This document shows positions 7,819 to 16,013 of a stretch of DNA of 64,000 nt, piece after piece. Within the stretch, counting starts at the first letter, position 1. Each line of letters starts with the position of its first letter. The notes beneath the pieces were generated by a model. It worked only from the letters and a program-made list of their open reading frames with translations. It had not been told where the DNA came from and ran no database searches. The DNA is taken from contig NZ_CP116902.1 in the NCBI RefSeq assembly GCF_028471905.1, positions 246,501-310,500 of the forward strand, read 5' to 3'. The DNA comes from Aneurinibacillus uraniidurans. Its GTDB lineage: Bacteria > Bacillota > Bacilli > Aneurinibacillales > Aneurinibacillaceae. The translations under genes were made by a program, and so were the position numbers.

Positions 7819-8892
7819 GTGGAAATTGATACTAAAAAAGGAGTGATATTTATAAAAAACAAACGTATTGAATGGATAGACATTGCGAAAGGTATCGCAA
7901 TTATTCTTGTGGTAATTGGACATTCCCCAGCCACGAACGGTATAAAAACATTCATATATGGCTTTCACATACCACTATTTTTTTTCTTGTCTGGTTTCGT
8001 ATTTAACCCACAAAAATTTAGTAATTCAACAGAATTTTTCAAAAACAAAATCAAGACAATAGTAATGCCTTATTTGATATTTTCATTAATAGAGTATTTA
8101 ATATATGTCTTATGGGAAAATAGTATTTACAATACTAATTACTATGCTTACTCTATTTTCAAAGGCATATTATATGCGTCTGCCGATACACTTAAAATGT
8201 ACCCAGTACTATGGTTTTTGCCATGCTTGTTTGTAGTTCAATGTGCCTTTTTCTTGCTCGTTAAGATTAATGGAAAAAAAACTTACTTAATCATAAGTCT
8301 TATCACGTTTTCAATTGTCGGGTTCCTTTATAGCCAATATTCTACAGTTAGATTGCCTTGGTTTATTGACTCCTCGTTAACAGCAGTGGTGTTTTATGGT
8401 ATTGGTTTTATATACAAAACATATGATTTCTACCTCGAATCAAAATTATCAGCGTATTATACAGAACTGCTGATAGGATCCTTTGCATTGCTTTATTTTT
8501 GTACGTTTATGAACACTACTGTAGACATGTTCGGATTGGTCTATAATAATTATTTCTTTTACTACACATCCGCTATATCTGGAATTTTATTTTGCATAGT
8601 ACTATCAAAGCTAATAAATCACTCAAAAACGCTAACTTACCTTGGTAAAAACACTATGTTAATATTTGTATTCCATGTAAATATGTTTAATATTGTTAAT
8701 TATATATTGGGTTACATAAGAAACACTTACAGCATACAGTTTACAGTTGTACTTTCAGCAAAATGGTCGTTATTTTATACATCTCTTAGTATAATTTTAT
8801 TGATACCTGTAATTATTATAACTAGTAAGTTATCACGTGCGCTCAAAAATTCTCGTACTACAAAACACGTTAAAGATATGGTCAGATTCTAG
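7819..8892 (+). CDS. acyltransferase 3 family membrane protein
   Basis: 357 residues from the GTG at 7819, with about ten hydrophobic segments. The N-terminal block RIEWIDIAKGIAIILVVIGH contains the conserved histidine of acyltransferase-3 (OafA/NolL/WecH-like) proteins, and FHIPLFFFLSGF is the second family motif. Members transfer acetyl or other acyl groups to sugars on surface glycans. The start is odd: the only good ribosome site (AAAGGAG at 7837-7843) is spaced for the ATA at 7852, where family members usually begin MKNKRIEW. The GTG at 7819 has no obvious ribosome site. The gene is much more AT-rich than tagO or pgi, suggesting transfer, and lies next to a transposase relic. Confidence 0.8.
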   Translation: MEIDTKKGVIFIKNKRIEWIDIAKGIAIILVVIGHSPATNGIKTFIYGFHIPLFFFLSGFVFNPQKFSNSTEFFKNKIKTIVMPYLIFSLIEYLIYVLWENSIYNTNYYAYSIFKGILYASADTLKMYPVLWFLPCLFVVQCAFFLLVKINGKKTYLIISLITFSIVGFLYSQYSTVRLPWFIDSSLTAVVFYGIGFIYKTYDFYLESKLSAYYTELLIGSFALLYFCTFMNTTVDMFGLVYNNYFFYYTSAISGILFCIVLSKLINHSKTLTYLGKNTMLIFVFHVNMFNIVNYILGYIRNTYSIQFTVVLSAKWSLFYTSLSIILLIPVIIITSKLSRALKNSRTTKHVKDMVRF

Positions 8893-8963
8893 ACTTTTAA
8901 CTCCACAATATTTATTTTTACTCTTCATCAAATAAAGGCTCCGAATTGGTATAGATGAACTGT

Positions 8964-9013
8964 AACCTGAATAATGGACACTTCGAAAAAAGTCCATTAT
9001 TCAGGTTTTTTTT
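8964..9013 (+). terminator. intrinsic terminator after the acyltransferase gene
   Basis: AACCTGAATAATGGAC (8964-8979) pairs perfectly with GTCCATTATTCAGGTT (8992-9007), 16 bp, followed by eight Ts. Unusually long and exact. Confidence 0.9.
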
Positions 9014-9202
9014 GTATGCGGAAGTGACGGAGGCATATGGAGAGAAGTGCAGACAGAGATTGAGAAGCTGGCTGTGGATGATTCGGTGATTTGGGGATTA
9101 GTACTAAAATTAACAATAGAGCCAGCATGAGAAAGTGTGCAGGTGTTCATCTGAGAGTAGTATGGAGCGTCCGCAGAAGATCAGAAGTTGCAGTAACAAA
9201 CC

Positions 9203-9242
9203 AAAGGGGAGGGGATTGCTTAGGTAGATCCTCTCCCTTTTG
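9203..9242 (+). terminator. intrinsic terminator-like hairpin, no clear gene upstream
   Basis: AAAGGGGAGGGGAT (9203-9216) pairs with ATCCTCTCCCTTTT (9228-9241) through G-U pairs. The T-run is short. It may have belonged to a gene now lost from the 9.0-9.2 kb stretch. Confidence 0.6.
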
Positions 9243-9274
9243 CTGTCGATAGACAAGAAATAACATGGATGGAA

Positions 9275-9329
9275 GATATCGCTAGTATATCATCCCTCCT
9301 CTTGGGAATTATGGTATACTAGCGATATC
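9275..9329. repeat. 19-bp inverted repeat upstream of pgi
   Basis: GATATCGCTAGTATA (9275-9289) is the exact reverse complement of 9315-9329; four further bases inward also pair (one G-U), giving a 19-bp stem around a loop that contains CCC and GGG. It lies about 60 bases before the pgi start and no T-run follows. The right arm contains TATACT, usable as a -10. Either a regulator site, a leader hairpin or an insertion-element end. Confidence 0.7.
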
Positions 9330-9389
9330 CAAATCACATCATAGAACATAAAGGTAGGCATAGAATGGTTTTCTTCGAGGGGAGAAAAA

Positions 9390-10721
9390 GTGTTGGACAA
9401 AAAAATCACATTTGATTACAGCGGTGCTATACCGTTTTTTTCACAACATGAATTAGATTTTTCACTGCCACAAGTCAAGCAAGCGCATGAGATGATCCAC
9501 AATCGCACAGGGCCTGGTAGTGACTATCTAGACTGGGTAGAATGGCCGCTTACATATGATTGGGAAGAATACGAGCGTATCAAGCAGATCAGCACAGTAA
9601 TTCGCGAACAAGCGGAGGTACTGTTGATTGTTGGCGTAGGAGGCTCGTATCTGGGCGCACGCGCTGCGATTGAAATGCTGTGCCCGGCTTTTTATAATCA
9701 ACTTCCACGGGAAAAACGAAAGGGGCCAGAAGTTTATTTTATAGGCCATCATCTAAGCTCTCATTATCTCGCGCAACTGCTAGAAGTCATTCAAGATAAA
9801 AATGTATATGTAAACGTCATCTCCAAATCGGGAACCACGCTGGAACCAGCGCTTGCTTTCCGCTTGCTACGTGACTTCATGGAGAAGAAGTACGGGAAAG
9901 CAGGTGCACGTATGCGTATTATTGCAACCACAGATCGAAAGAAAGGTGTACTTAAGCAACTTGCTGACTTGGAAGGATATGAAACGCTCACGGTACCGGA
10001 TGGAATTGGTGGACGGTATTCGGTTCTTACATCAGTCGGACTTCTTCCGATGGCGGTAGCCGGGATTGATATTGATGAAGTGATGCGTGGAGCTGCGGAT
10101 GGGGTAGAGTCCTATCGGGAGGCAGATCTCACCTATAACCCAGCTTATCAGTATGCTGCGCTTCGTCAGCTTTTGTATCGTAAAGGAAAAACGATTGAAC
10201 TTCTGGCCAGCTATACGCCTTCCCTGCAGTATGTAGCGGAATGGTGGAAGCAGTTGTTCGGGGAAAGTGAAGGGAAAGATGGGAAAGGAATGTTTCCGGC
10301 TAGCATTCAGTTCACCACCGATCTTCACTCGATCGGTCAGTATGTACAGGAGGGGCATCGTCACTTAATAGAGACTACGCTCTGGATAGAGAAGTCTGCT
10401 ACACAAGTGACGATCCCTAGCTTAGGAGATAATCTAGACAATTTACATTATCTTTCAGGTACGACGTTTCATGAAGTGAATGAAAAAGCGTGTAAGGCGA
10501 CGATTCAAGCACATGTCGCAGGCGGTGTGCCGAATCTGAAAGTGAGCCTTCCGGAAGCCTCGCCGTATTATTTTGGGCAGATGGTCTATTTCTTTCAGAA
10601 AGCATGTGCGATGAGTGGATATATGCTGGGTGTAAACCCATTTGACCAGCCGGGTGTGGAAGTGTATAAGGAAGAGATGAGGAATCTACTAAATAAGAAT
10701 CAGGCCACTCTAAATAGGTAG
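9390..10721 (+). CDS. pgi: glucose-6-phosphate isomerase
   Basis: 443 residues, the usual length for Firmicutes Pgi. Seen: VGGSYLGARAAIE (sugar-phosphate loop), VISKSGTTLEPALAFR (the SIS/PGI phosphate-binding motif), a GRYSVLTSVGLLP block and QLFGESEGKDGKG with the catalytic glutamate. It interconverts glucose-6-P and fructose-6-P, linking glycolysis with the glucose-1-P pool used by RmlA downstream. GTG 9390 follows GAGGGGAG at good spacing; TTG 9393 is the alternative. It is flanked by its own terminator and base composition is ordinary, unlike the AT-rich genes on either side. Confidence 0.95.
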   Translation: MLDKKITFDYSGAIPFFSQHELDFSLPQVKQAHEMIHNRTGPGSDYLDWVEWPLTYDWEEYERIKQISTVIREQAEVLLIVGVGGSYLGARAAIEMLCPAFYNQLPREKRKGPEVYFIGHHLSSHYLAQLLEVIQDKNVYVNVISKSGTTLEPALAFRLLRDFMEKKYGKAGARMRIIATTDRKKGVLKQLADLEGYETLTVPDGIGGRYSVLTSVGLLPMAVAGIDIDEVMRGAADGVESYREADLTYNPAYQYAALRQLLYRKGKTIELLASYTPSLQYVAEWWKQLFGESEGKDGKGMFPASIQFTTDLHSIGQYVQEGHRHLIETTLWIEKSATQVTIPSLGDNLDNLHYLSGTTFHEVNEKACKATIQAHVAGGVPNLKVSLPEASPYYFGQMVYFFQKACAMSGYMLGVNPFDQPGVEVYKEEMRNLLNKNQATLNR

Positions 10722-10725
10722 TATT

Positions 10726-10752
10726 AAAGGGAGAGGAGTACCTCTCCCTTTA
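10726..10752 (+). terminator. intrinsic terminator of pgi
   Basis: AAAGGGAGAGG pairs perfectly with CCTCTCCCTTT around an AGTA loop. Only a weak T-run follows. Confidence 0.75.
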
Positions 10753-10760
10753 GTATGTCA

Positions 10761-10789
10761 TTGACGTATATAGAACTAATGAGTAAAAT
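10761..10789 (+). promoter_or_regulatory. sigma-A promoter of the glycan export operon
   Basis: TTGACG (10761-10766), 17-base spacer, TAAAAT (10784-10789), just after the pgi terminator and about 33 bases before the first possible start of the regulator gene. Near-consensus match. Confidence 0.75.
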
Positions 10790-10821
10790 TATTACTCGTA
10801 GATATAAAATATTGTGGTTTC

Positions 10822-11403
10822 GTGTCGATTGATCACGATACTGTTGGGGTGGAGAAATGGTTGTTAGAGTATCTAATCACATCAAAGACGCGTGTTAAGC
10901 TATTATTAAAATTTTTCTTAAACCCAGAGATGCGGGCTTACTTGCGTTCGCTTGCAGAAGAGTTTGGCGAGTCAACGAATGCTGTGCGTGTGGAGTTGAA
11001 TCGTTTGACAGAAGCGGGATTGCTAGAATCAGAGAATGAAGGGCGAACTAAACTGTATCAAGCTAACCGCAAGCATGCATTATTTGATGAGTTACATAGT
11101 ATTGTCAAGAAGTACATAGGGATTGACTGTGTGATTGAAGAGGTATTACGGAAGCTTGGAAATGTCGAGTTGGCATTAATTATCGGTGATTATGCACGTG
11201 GCATTGATTCAGGCGTTATTGAGTTAGTGCTTGCGGGCGAAATTGATACAGAATATTTAACAGCGTTAGTAAAAAAGGCAGAGAGTTTAATTAATCGGCA
11301 CATTCATGTGCATATATCGACACTCCCTGACGTGAGGCACACATATTTGAAGTGTATGAAAGACAAAATACTTATTATTTGGGATCAGACAAGAGAGGGC
11401 TAG
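10822..11403 (+). CDS. winged-HTH regulator with nucleotidyltransferase-like domain
   Basis: 193 residues from GTG 10822. Residues about 15-75 form an ArsR/MarR-type winged helix (KLLLKFFLNPEMRAYLRSLA, then STNAVRVELNRLTEAGLL). Residues about 100-190 resemble the minimal nucleotidyltransferase fold seen in HTH proteins of polysaccharide loci (LALIIGDYARGIDSGVIELV in place of a GS..D.D catalytic motif), so catalysis is doubtful. The start is unsure: a TTG at 10861 has a better ribosome site (GGTGGAG). First gene of the Wzm/Wzt operon, four bases before the permease gene, so it probably controls the operon. Confidence 0.72.
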   Translation: MSIDHDTVGVEKWLLEYLITSKTRVKLLLKFFLNPEMRAYLRSLAEEFGESTNAVRVELNRLTEAGLLESENEGRTKLYQANRKHALFDELHSIVKKYIGIDCVIEEVLRKLGNVELALIIGDYARGIDSGVIELVLAGEIDTEYLTALVKKAESLINRHIHVHISTLPDVRHTYLKCMKDKILIIWDQTREG

Positions 11404-11406
11404 AAT

Positions 11407-12207
11407 ATGACACAGATGCTTTCATTTGGACGAGCGCTACTGCAGAGCCGTCGCTTGATTTGGGAATTGGCGAAGAAAGATTTTCAATCGCGTTACCTTG
11501 GTTCGTATTTAGGGATTATTTGGGCTTTTGTACAGCCAACGATTATGATACTGATTTTCTGGTTTGTATTTCAAGTTGGGTTCAAATCGATGCCGGTAGA
11601 TAATTTTCCGTTCATCCTCTGGTTAATTTGTGGGATGGTACCGTGGTTCTTTTTTTCAGATGCGTTGAACAGTGCTACTAATTCTATTGTTGAAAATAGT
11701 TATCTCGTTAAAAAAGTAGTCTTTCGTGTAGGGATTTTACCATTTGTTAAGCTTACATCAGGTTTGTTTATTCACCTGTTTTTTATTTGTTTTTTGTTTA
11801 TTATGTTTGCTGCGTATGGATACTATCCAAATTTATATAGTCTTCAAGTTTTTTATTATTCATTTGCTATGATTATGCTTGTACTGGGGTTATCCTGGAT
11901 TACTTCTTCACTTGTTGTTTTTCTGAAAGATGTTGGGCAGGTTATTGCTATGATTCTTCAATTTGGATTTTGGTTAACGCCGATTTTTTATTCGCTAAAA
12001 ATAGTTCCGGAAAAATATCATGCTTTACTGAAGTTAAATCCTTTATATTACATTGTTGAAGGATATCGGGATACATTTATCTATCATATCGGATTTTGGC
12101 ATCATTATAAGTTGACAGCGTATTACTGGGGGGTTACAGGTATTTGTCTGGTAATTGGTGCTATTGTGTTTAAAAAATTACGGCCGCATTTTGCTGATGT
12201 ATTATAG
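11407..12207 (+). CDS. ABC-2 type polysaccharide export permease (Wzm-like)
   Basis: 266 residues with six hydrophobic segments, typical of Wzm/TagG/KpsM permeases. The N-terminus has ELAKKDFQSRYLGSYLGIIW, the characteristic amphipathic pre-TM segment, and the C-terminal half has the LNPLYYIVEGYRD motif. With the ATP-binding protein encoded 13 bases downstream it would flip or export a complete undecaprenyl-linked glycan across the membrane. This implies an ABC-dependent (not Wzx/Wzy) assembly route. Strongly AT-rich codons. Confidence 0.92.
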   Translation: MTQMLSFGRALLQSRRLIWELAKKDFQSRYLGSYLGIIWAFVQPTIMILIFWFVFQVGFKSMPVDNFPFILWLICGMVPWFFFSDALNSATNSIVENSYLVKKVVFRVGILPFVKLTSGLFIHLFFICFLFIMFAAYGYYPNLYSLQVFYYSFAMIMLVLGLSWITSSLVVFLKDVGQVIAMILQFGFWLTPIFYSLKIVPEKYHALLKLNPLYYIVEGYRDTFIYHIGFWHHYKLTAYYWGVTGICLVIGAIVFKKLRPHFADVL

Positions 12208-12220
12208 GAGGCTATGAGGT

Positions 12221-13480
12221 ATGAGTACAGACAATGTGGCGATTCGTGTTGAGAATTTGACAAAAGTATATAAGCTGTATGATAAGCCTGTAGACAGGTT
12301 AAAAGAGTCTCTCCATCCACTTCGTAAAACGTATCATCAAGACTTTTATGCTTTGAATAAGGTCTCGTTTGAAATCAAAAAAGGAGAAACGGTTGGAATT
12401 ATTGGGAAAAATGGTTCGGGTAAATCTACGCTACTTAAAATTATTACAGGGGTTTTACAGCCGACATTGGGAACGGCCCGAGTAAATGGCAAAATTTCAG
12501 CGTTATTAGAACTGGGTGCAGGCTTTAATCCAGAGATGACTGGAATTGAGAACATTTATTTGAACGGAACCATCATGGGATATACAAAGGAAGAAATGGA
12601 TGAAAAGCTGTATGATATTTTAGCTTTTGCGGATATCGGCGATTTTGTGTATCAGCTTGTTAAAACGTATTCTAGTGGAATGTTTGCGCGCCTAGCTTTT
12701 GCGGTAGCCATTAATGTAGATCCAGAAATATTAATTGTAGATGAGGCATTATCTGTTGGTGATGTTTTTTTTCAACAAAAATGTTTTAACAGACTAAAGG
12801 AACTAAAAGAAGAAGGAAAAACCATTTTGTTTGTTAGCCATGATGTCGTGAGTGTAAGTACTTTATGTGATAAGTGTTTATTGATAAGTGAGGGTAGATT
12901 ACTTTCCGAAGGACAACCAAGAAAAGTAATTAATGAATACATTCGAATTATTTCATCTGATGAAAGTAAAAGAACTACAAATAGTAATATTGCGTTGATG
13001 GAAAATGAAGCAAAAAGTGAAGATGTAGGGATTGAAGAGTATAGATATGGTAGCGGGGGAGCAATTATTAAGGGGATTAAGTTTTTTGGAAGTAATGATA
13101 GTGAGTCTTTAGTTTACACTTTAGATTATTTTTCAATTGAAGTCGATGTAGAATTTAGAGAAAGTTTTATGAATCCTGTGATAGGTTTTTATATAAAAAA
13201 CAAACGAGGAGTAGAATTATATAGTGGAAATACCTATTATTTAAATCATAATATTGGACTTGTACAAGAAGGAGAAAAAGTAAAAGTAATTTTCAAGCAA
13301 AAAATGGTGTTATCTCCTGATGAATATATTCTCTCGTTCGGCTTATCTGATTATATAAATGGGATTAGCACACCTTTAGATAGAAGGTATGATTATATGA
13401 AAATAACGGTTAAATCGGATAGAACAATTATAGGTATTGTAGATATGGATGCAGAAGTAAATGTAGTTAAAGGGAAGTGA
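12221..13480 (+). CDS. polysaccharide ABC transporter ATPase with C-terminal glycan-binding domain (Wzt-like)
   Basis: 419 residues. ATPase domain (about 1-240): Walker A GKNGSGKST at 62-70, signature YSSGM at 150-154, Walker B LIVDEA at 171-176, and a switch histidine in LFVSHD. Residues about 275-415 form an extra beta-rich domain like Wzt_C (PF14524), which in E. coli O8/O9a recognises the finished, capped non-reducing end. So this glycan is probably also checked for a terminal modification before export. Ribosome site AGGAGGC before ATG 12221. Confidence 0.92.
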   Translation: MSTDNVAIRVENLTKVYKLYDKPVDRLKESLHPLRKTYHQDFYALNKVSFEIKKGETVGIIGKNGSGKSTLLKIITGVLQPTLGTARVNGKISALLELGAGFNPEMTGIENIYLNGTIMGYTKEEMDEKLYDILAFADIGDFVYQLVKTYSSGMFARLAFAVAINVDPEILIVDEALSVGDVFFQQKCFNRLKELKEEGKTILFVSHDVVSVSTLCDKCLLISEGRLLSEGQPRKVINEYIRIISSDESKRTTNSNIALMENEAKSEDVGIEEYRYGSGGAIIKGIKFFGSNDSESLVYTLDYFSIEVDVEFRESFMNPVIGFYIKNKRGVELYSGNTYYLNHNIGLVQEGEKVKVIFKQKMVLSPDEYILSFGLSDYINGISTPLDRRYDYMKITVKSDRTIIGIVDMDAEVNVVKGK

Positions 13481-13484
13481 ACAA

Positions 13485-15005
13485 ATGCGTATAGCGCAGA
13501 TAGGAACCTTCAATGTTGATAATCTAGGTGATTTGTTATTTCCAATTATGTTAGATTGCTTGTTAAAGGACATTGGAAGAAAAGAAAAATTAGATTTTGA
13601 AATTGATTTTTTTAGCCCTAATAATCAGGGGGTATCATCTTTTTATGATGATCAACTTACTATTAAAGATTTAGGTAGATTTGAGACTTTATATAATGAT
13701 AAAAACCACGATTTAATATTTGTAGGTGGTGGAGACTTAGTACGTTTTGATGATTGGTCTATTAATAATATCTACAAAAAAAGCGAATTGAGTTTTACTC
13801 AGATTTTATCTCCTTTCAATATATCTGTAAGTAAGTTTTTTTCTATTGGTATAGGTGTACCTTTTGAAATAAGGGAAGCTGAAGGTCTTTTTTTGCAAAA
13901 TACGTTCACTCGCTATAAAAAAATTTCAGTTAGAGATGAAATTTCCAAAAATGAATTGTTGAAAATAGGAATTGAAAGTGAGATTGTTCCAGATATAGTT
14001 ATAACTATATCGAGATATTTTACAAAGGAACAAATGGGGAAAAGAAAAGAGAAGAAATTTTCGCATAGATTCCCAGGTAAATATTTGGTGTTTCAGGCTA
14101 GTTCTTATAATATAAAAGATGACGAAATTAGAATGGTAGTTCAATTTTTAGAAGAAATATCCAGAAAATTAGAATTGACCATTGTTCTTTTATCTATCGG
14201 TGAATGTTTAGGTGATAACGAACTATTAGAAAAGATAAATGAATTACTACCTAGGTCCATTCTTGTAAATAGAAAAGAATTCGATATAGAACTACTAGAT
14301 AAAGTAGCTGTAATCGCAGGAGCAGATTTATTTATAGGATCAAGCTTACATGGTAATATTATATCTTTTTCATATAATATTCCTCATATCACTTTTGTTG
14401 GAGAGTATTCTCGAAAAATACAAGGGTTCTTTAGCTTAGTTGGAAATTCAATGTGTTTCTATACCTTAAGAGACTTAGTGAGTCAAAAAGATAAAGTGAT
14501 TAATTATACTATTAAAAAATGTGATAATACTGTTTTGTTAACAGACTTGTTTGATAGTGTGAAAAGATTTGTTATGAGTGCAATTTGTGAAGTGAAAAAA
14601 GGTAAATATGAAGATATTCACTTTTCATTTTCGAGTGAAATAGATATGTTATTTAAACTTTCGCATAAACAGTTAGTTGATAGTGCTATGGAAAAAACAA
14701 ATTTGTGGCAAAGGGTTCATAACGATGAGATGCTTTTAGAGGAATATAAGCGATCAAATGATGAATTGTGGCAAAGGGTTCATAACGATGAGATGCTTTT
14801 AGGGGAATATAAGCGATCAAATGATGAATTGTGGCAAAGGGTTCATAACGATGAGGTGCTTTTAGAGGAATATAAACAAATTAACGAGCAGTTGACTAGT
14901 GTTTTAAATAAAAAAGAAAATGAAATAAATAATCTATTGAAGGAAATAAATATGATTTCCTCTAGCTTTCTATATTATTTAAAAAAGAAAATTAAAAAAG
15001 GATAG
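13485..15005 (+). CDS. polysaccharide pyruvyl transferase family protein with tandem-repeat coiled tail
   Basis: 506 residues. Residues 1-370 match the polysaccharide pyruvyl transferase fold (PF04230): MRIAQIGTFNVDNLGDLLFP, LIFVGGGDLVRFDDW, KKISVRDEISKNEL, and a late ADLFIGSSLHGNIISFSY block. Members put pyruvate ketals on sugars of surface polymers. The C-terminal part (about 400-506) is a charged coiled coil made of three near-identical 21-residue units (407-469) and ends in a lysine-rich stretch. A terminal pyruvyl cap would be a natural ligand for the Wzt C-domain. The gene is in the middle of the operon, 4 bases after wzt-like and 6 before the next. Confidence 0.78.
   Translation: MRIAQIGTFNVDNLGDLLFPIMLDCLLKDIGRKEKLDFEIDFFSPNNQGVSSFYDDQLTIKDLGRFETLYNDKNHDLIFVGGGDLVRFDDWSINNIYKKSELSFTQILSPFNISVSKFFSIGIGVPFEIREAEGLFLQNTFTRYKKISVRDEISKNELLKIGIESEIVPDIVITISRYFTKEQMGKRKEKKFSHRFPGKYLVFQASSYNIKDDEIRMVVQFLEEISRKLELTIVLLSIGECLGDNELLEKINELLPRSILVNRKEFDIELLDKVAVIAGADLFIGSSLHGNIISFSYNIPHITFVGEYSRKIQGFFSLVGNSMCFYTLRDLVSQKDKVINYTIKKCDNTVLLTDLFDSVKRFVMSAICEVKKGKYEDIHFSFSSEIDMLFKLSHKQLVDSAMEKTNLWQRVHNDEMLLEEYKRSNDELWQRVHNDEMLLGEYKRSNDELWQRVHNDEVLLEEYKQINEQLTSVLNKKENEINNLLKEINMISSSFLYYLKKKIKKG
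14703..14891 (+). repeat. three tandem 63-bp repeats inside the pyruvyl transferase gene
   Basis: Copies start at 14703, 14766 and 14829 and differ by only a few bases. Each encodes a 21-residue unit of the form LWQRVHNDEMLLEEYKRSND, in frame with the gene. The near identity at DNA level shows recent duplication; copy number may vary between strains. Confidence 0.95.
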
Positions 15006-15011
15006 GTTTTT

Positions 15012-16013
15012 ATGGGAGAAGAAAAAGAAAAAATTAAATGTTCAGTCATTATCCCTACGAAAAATGGAGGTGGAATTTTTCAACAGGTTCTGAACAAAGT
15101 ATTAGATCAAGAAATTGATGGTATTTTTGAAGTTGTTATTATTGATTCAGGATCAAAAGATGGCACGGTCGAATTTATTGAAAGTATAAGAAAGGAAAAT
15201 AAAAAAGTTATTTTACGAAAAATTGCTCCAAATGATTTTGGTCATGGTAAAACAAGAAACCTTGGAGCTTCTTATGCGAATGGAGAATATTTAGTATTTA
15301 TAACACAGGATGCCTTACCATTTGATAATGCTTGGTTAAAGAATCTTATTTCCATATTTGATGAGGATTCTGAAGTTGTAGGTGTGTTTGGGAAACATAT
15401 TCCGTATGATGATTGTGATATATTTGAAAAAGATAATATAAATAGGCATTTTCTTAACTTTGGATTAGATACCACAATATTCTATTTAGATGACAAAGAA
15501 AGATATGAAAGAGATGAAGGGTATAGACACCTTTTATGTTTTTATTCGGATAATTCTTCTGCTATGAGGAAAAGTATATGGGAAAAAACACCTTATCCAG
15601 ATGTAGATTTCGCAGAAGATCAATTATGGGCAAAAAAGATTATCGAACAGGGATATAAGAAGGCATATGCACCTCATTCTATTGTTTATCATTCTCATAA
15701 ATATAGTTTGAAAGAGCAATTTCGTAGGTACTATGATGAATATAAAGGTCTCAATAAAATATACAACTATGTACCAGTGAAAAGTATTTTCTTACTTCCA
15801 GCCTATATTTTTAGGCATTGGAAAAGTGATATTCAGTTCATAAAAGAAAGTAAAAGTTTGACTTTAAAAGAAAAAAAATACTGGAGGCGCTTTTCGCTTG
15901 CTAAAAATATAGTTAGATATCTGGGAGCATATTTAGGGGTGAAAGGGAATTTATTCCCTTGGTTAAATATGGTCTTTTCTAGAGAGCATAAATTAATAAA
16001 TAAGGATGGATAA
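15012..16013 (+). CDS. GT2 glycosyltransferase, rhamnosyltransferase-like
   Basis: 333 residues, GT-A fold of family 2. CSVIIPTKNGG at the start, VVIIDSGSKDGTVEF, then DFGHGKTRNLGAS and VFITQDALPFD, a pattern typical of RfbN-type rhamnosyltransferases. A later block FAEDQLWAKKIIEQGYK holds the ED(x)W-like catalytic region. Two hydrophobic stretches near the C-terminus suggest membrane association. It would add a sugar (probably L-rhamnose from RmlABCD) to the lipid-linked glycan. It overlaps the next gene by 8 bases. Confidence 0.87.
   Translation: MGEEKEKIKCSVIIPTKNGGGIFQQVLNKVLDQEIDGIFEVVIIDSGSKDGTVEFIESIRKENKKVILRKIAPNDFGHGKTRNLGASYANGEYLVFITQDALPFDNAWLKNLISIFDEDSEVVGVFGKHIPYDDCDIFEKDNINRHFLNFGLDTTIFYLDDKERYERDEGYRHLLCFYSDNSSAMRKSIWEKTPYPDVDFAEDQLWAKKIIEQGYKKAYAPHSIVYHSHKYSLKEQFRRYYDEYKGLNKIYNYVPVKSIFLLPAYIFRHWKSDIQFIKESKSLTLKEKKYWRRFSLAKNIVRYLGAYLGVKGNLFPWLNMVFSREHKLINKDG

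Larger units (their letters stand above)
8893..9389. other. intergenic region before pgi with two terminators and a long palindrome
   Basis: No complete gene. It holds a perfect terminator (8964-9013), a second one (9203-9242) and a 19-bp palindrome (9275-9329). Between the two terminators a short open stretch (about 9016-9130) could be read as GGIWREVQTEIEKLAVDD and may be a gene fragment, but no family is recognisable. Confidence 0.5.

Noticed and set aside
9275-9329. T-box or other riboswitch upstream of pgi
   Set aside because: No T-box consensus and no terminator T-run; only a palindrome can be supported.
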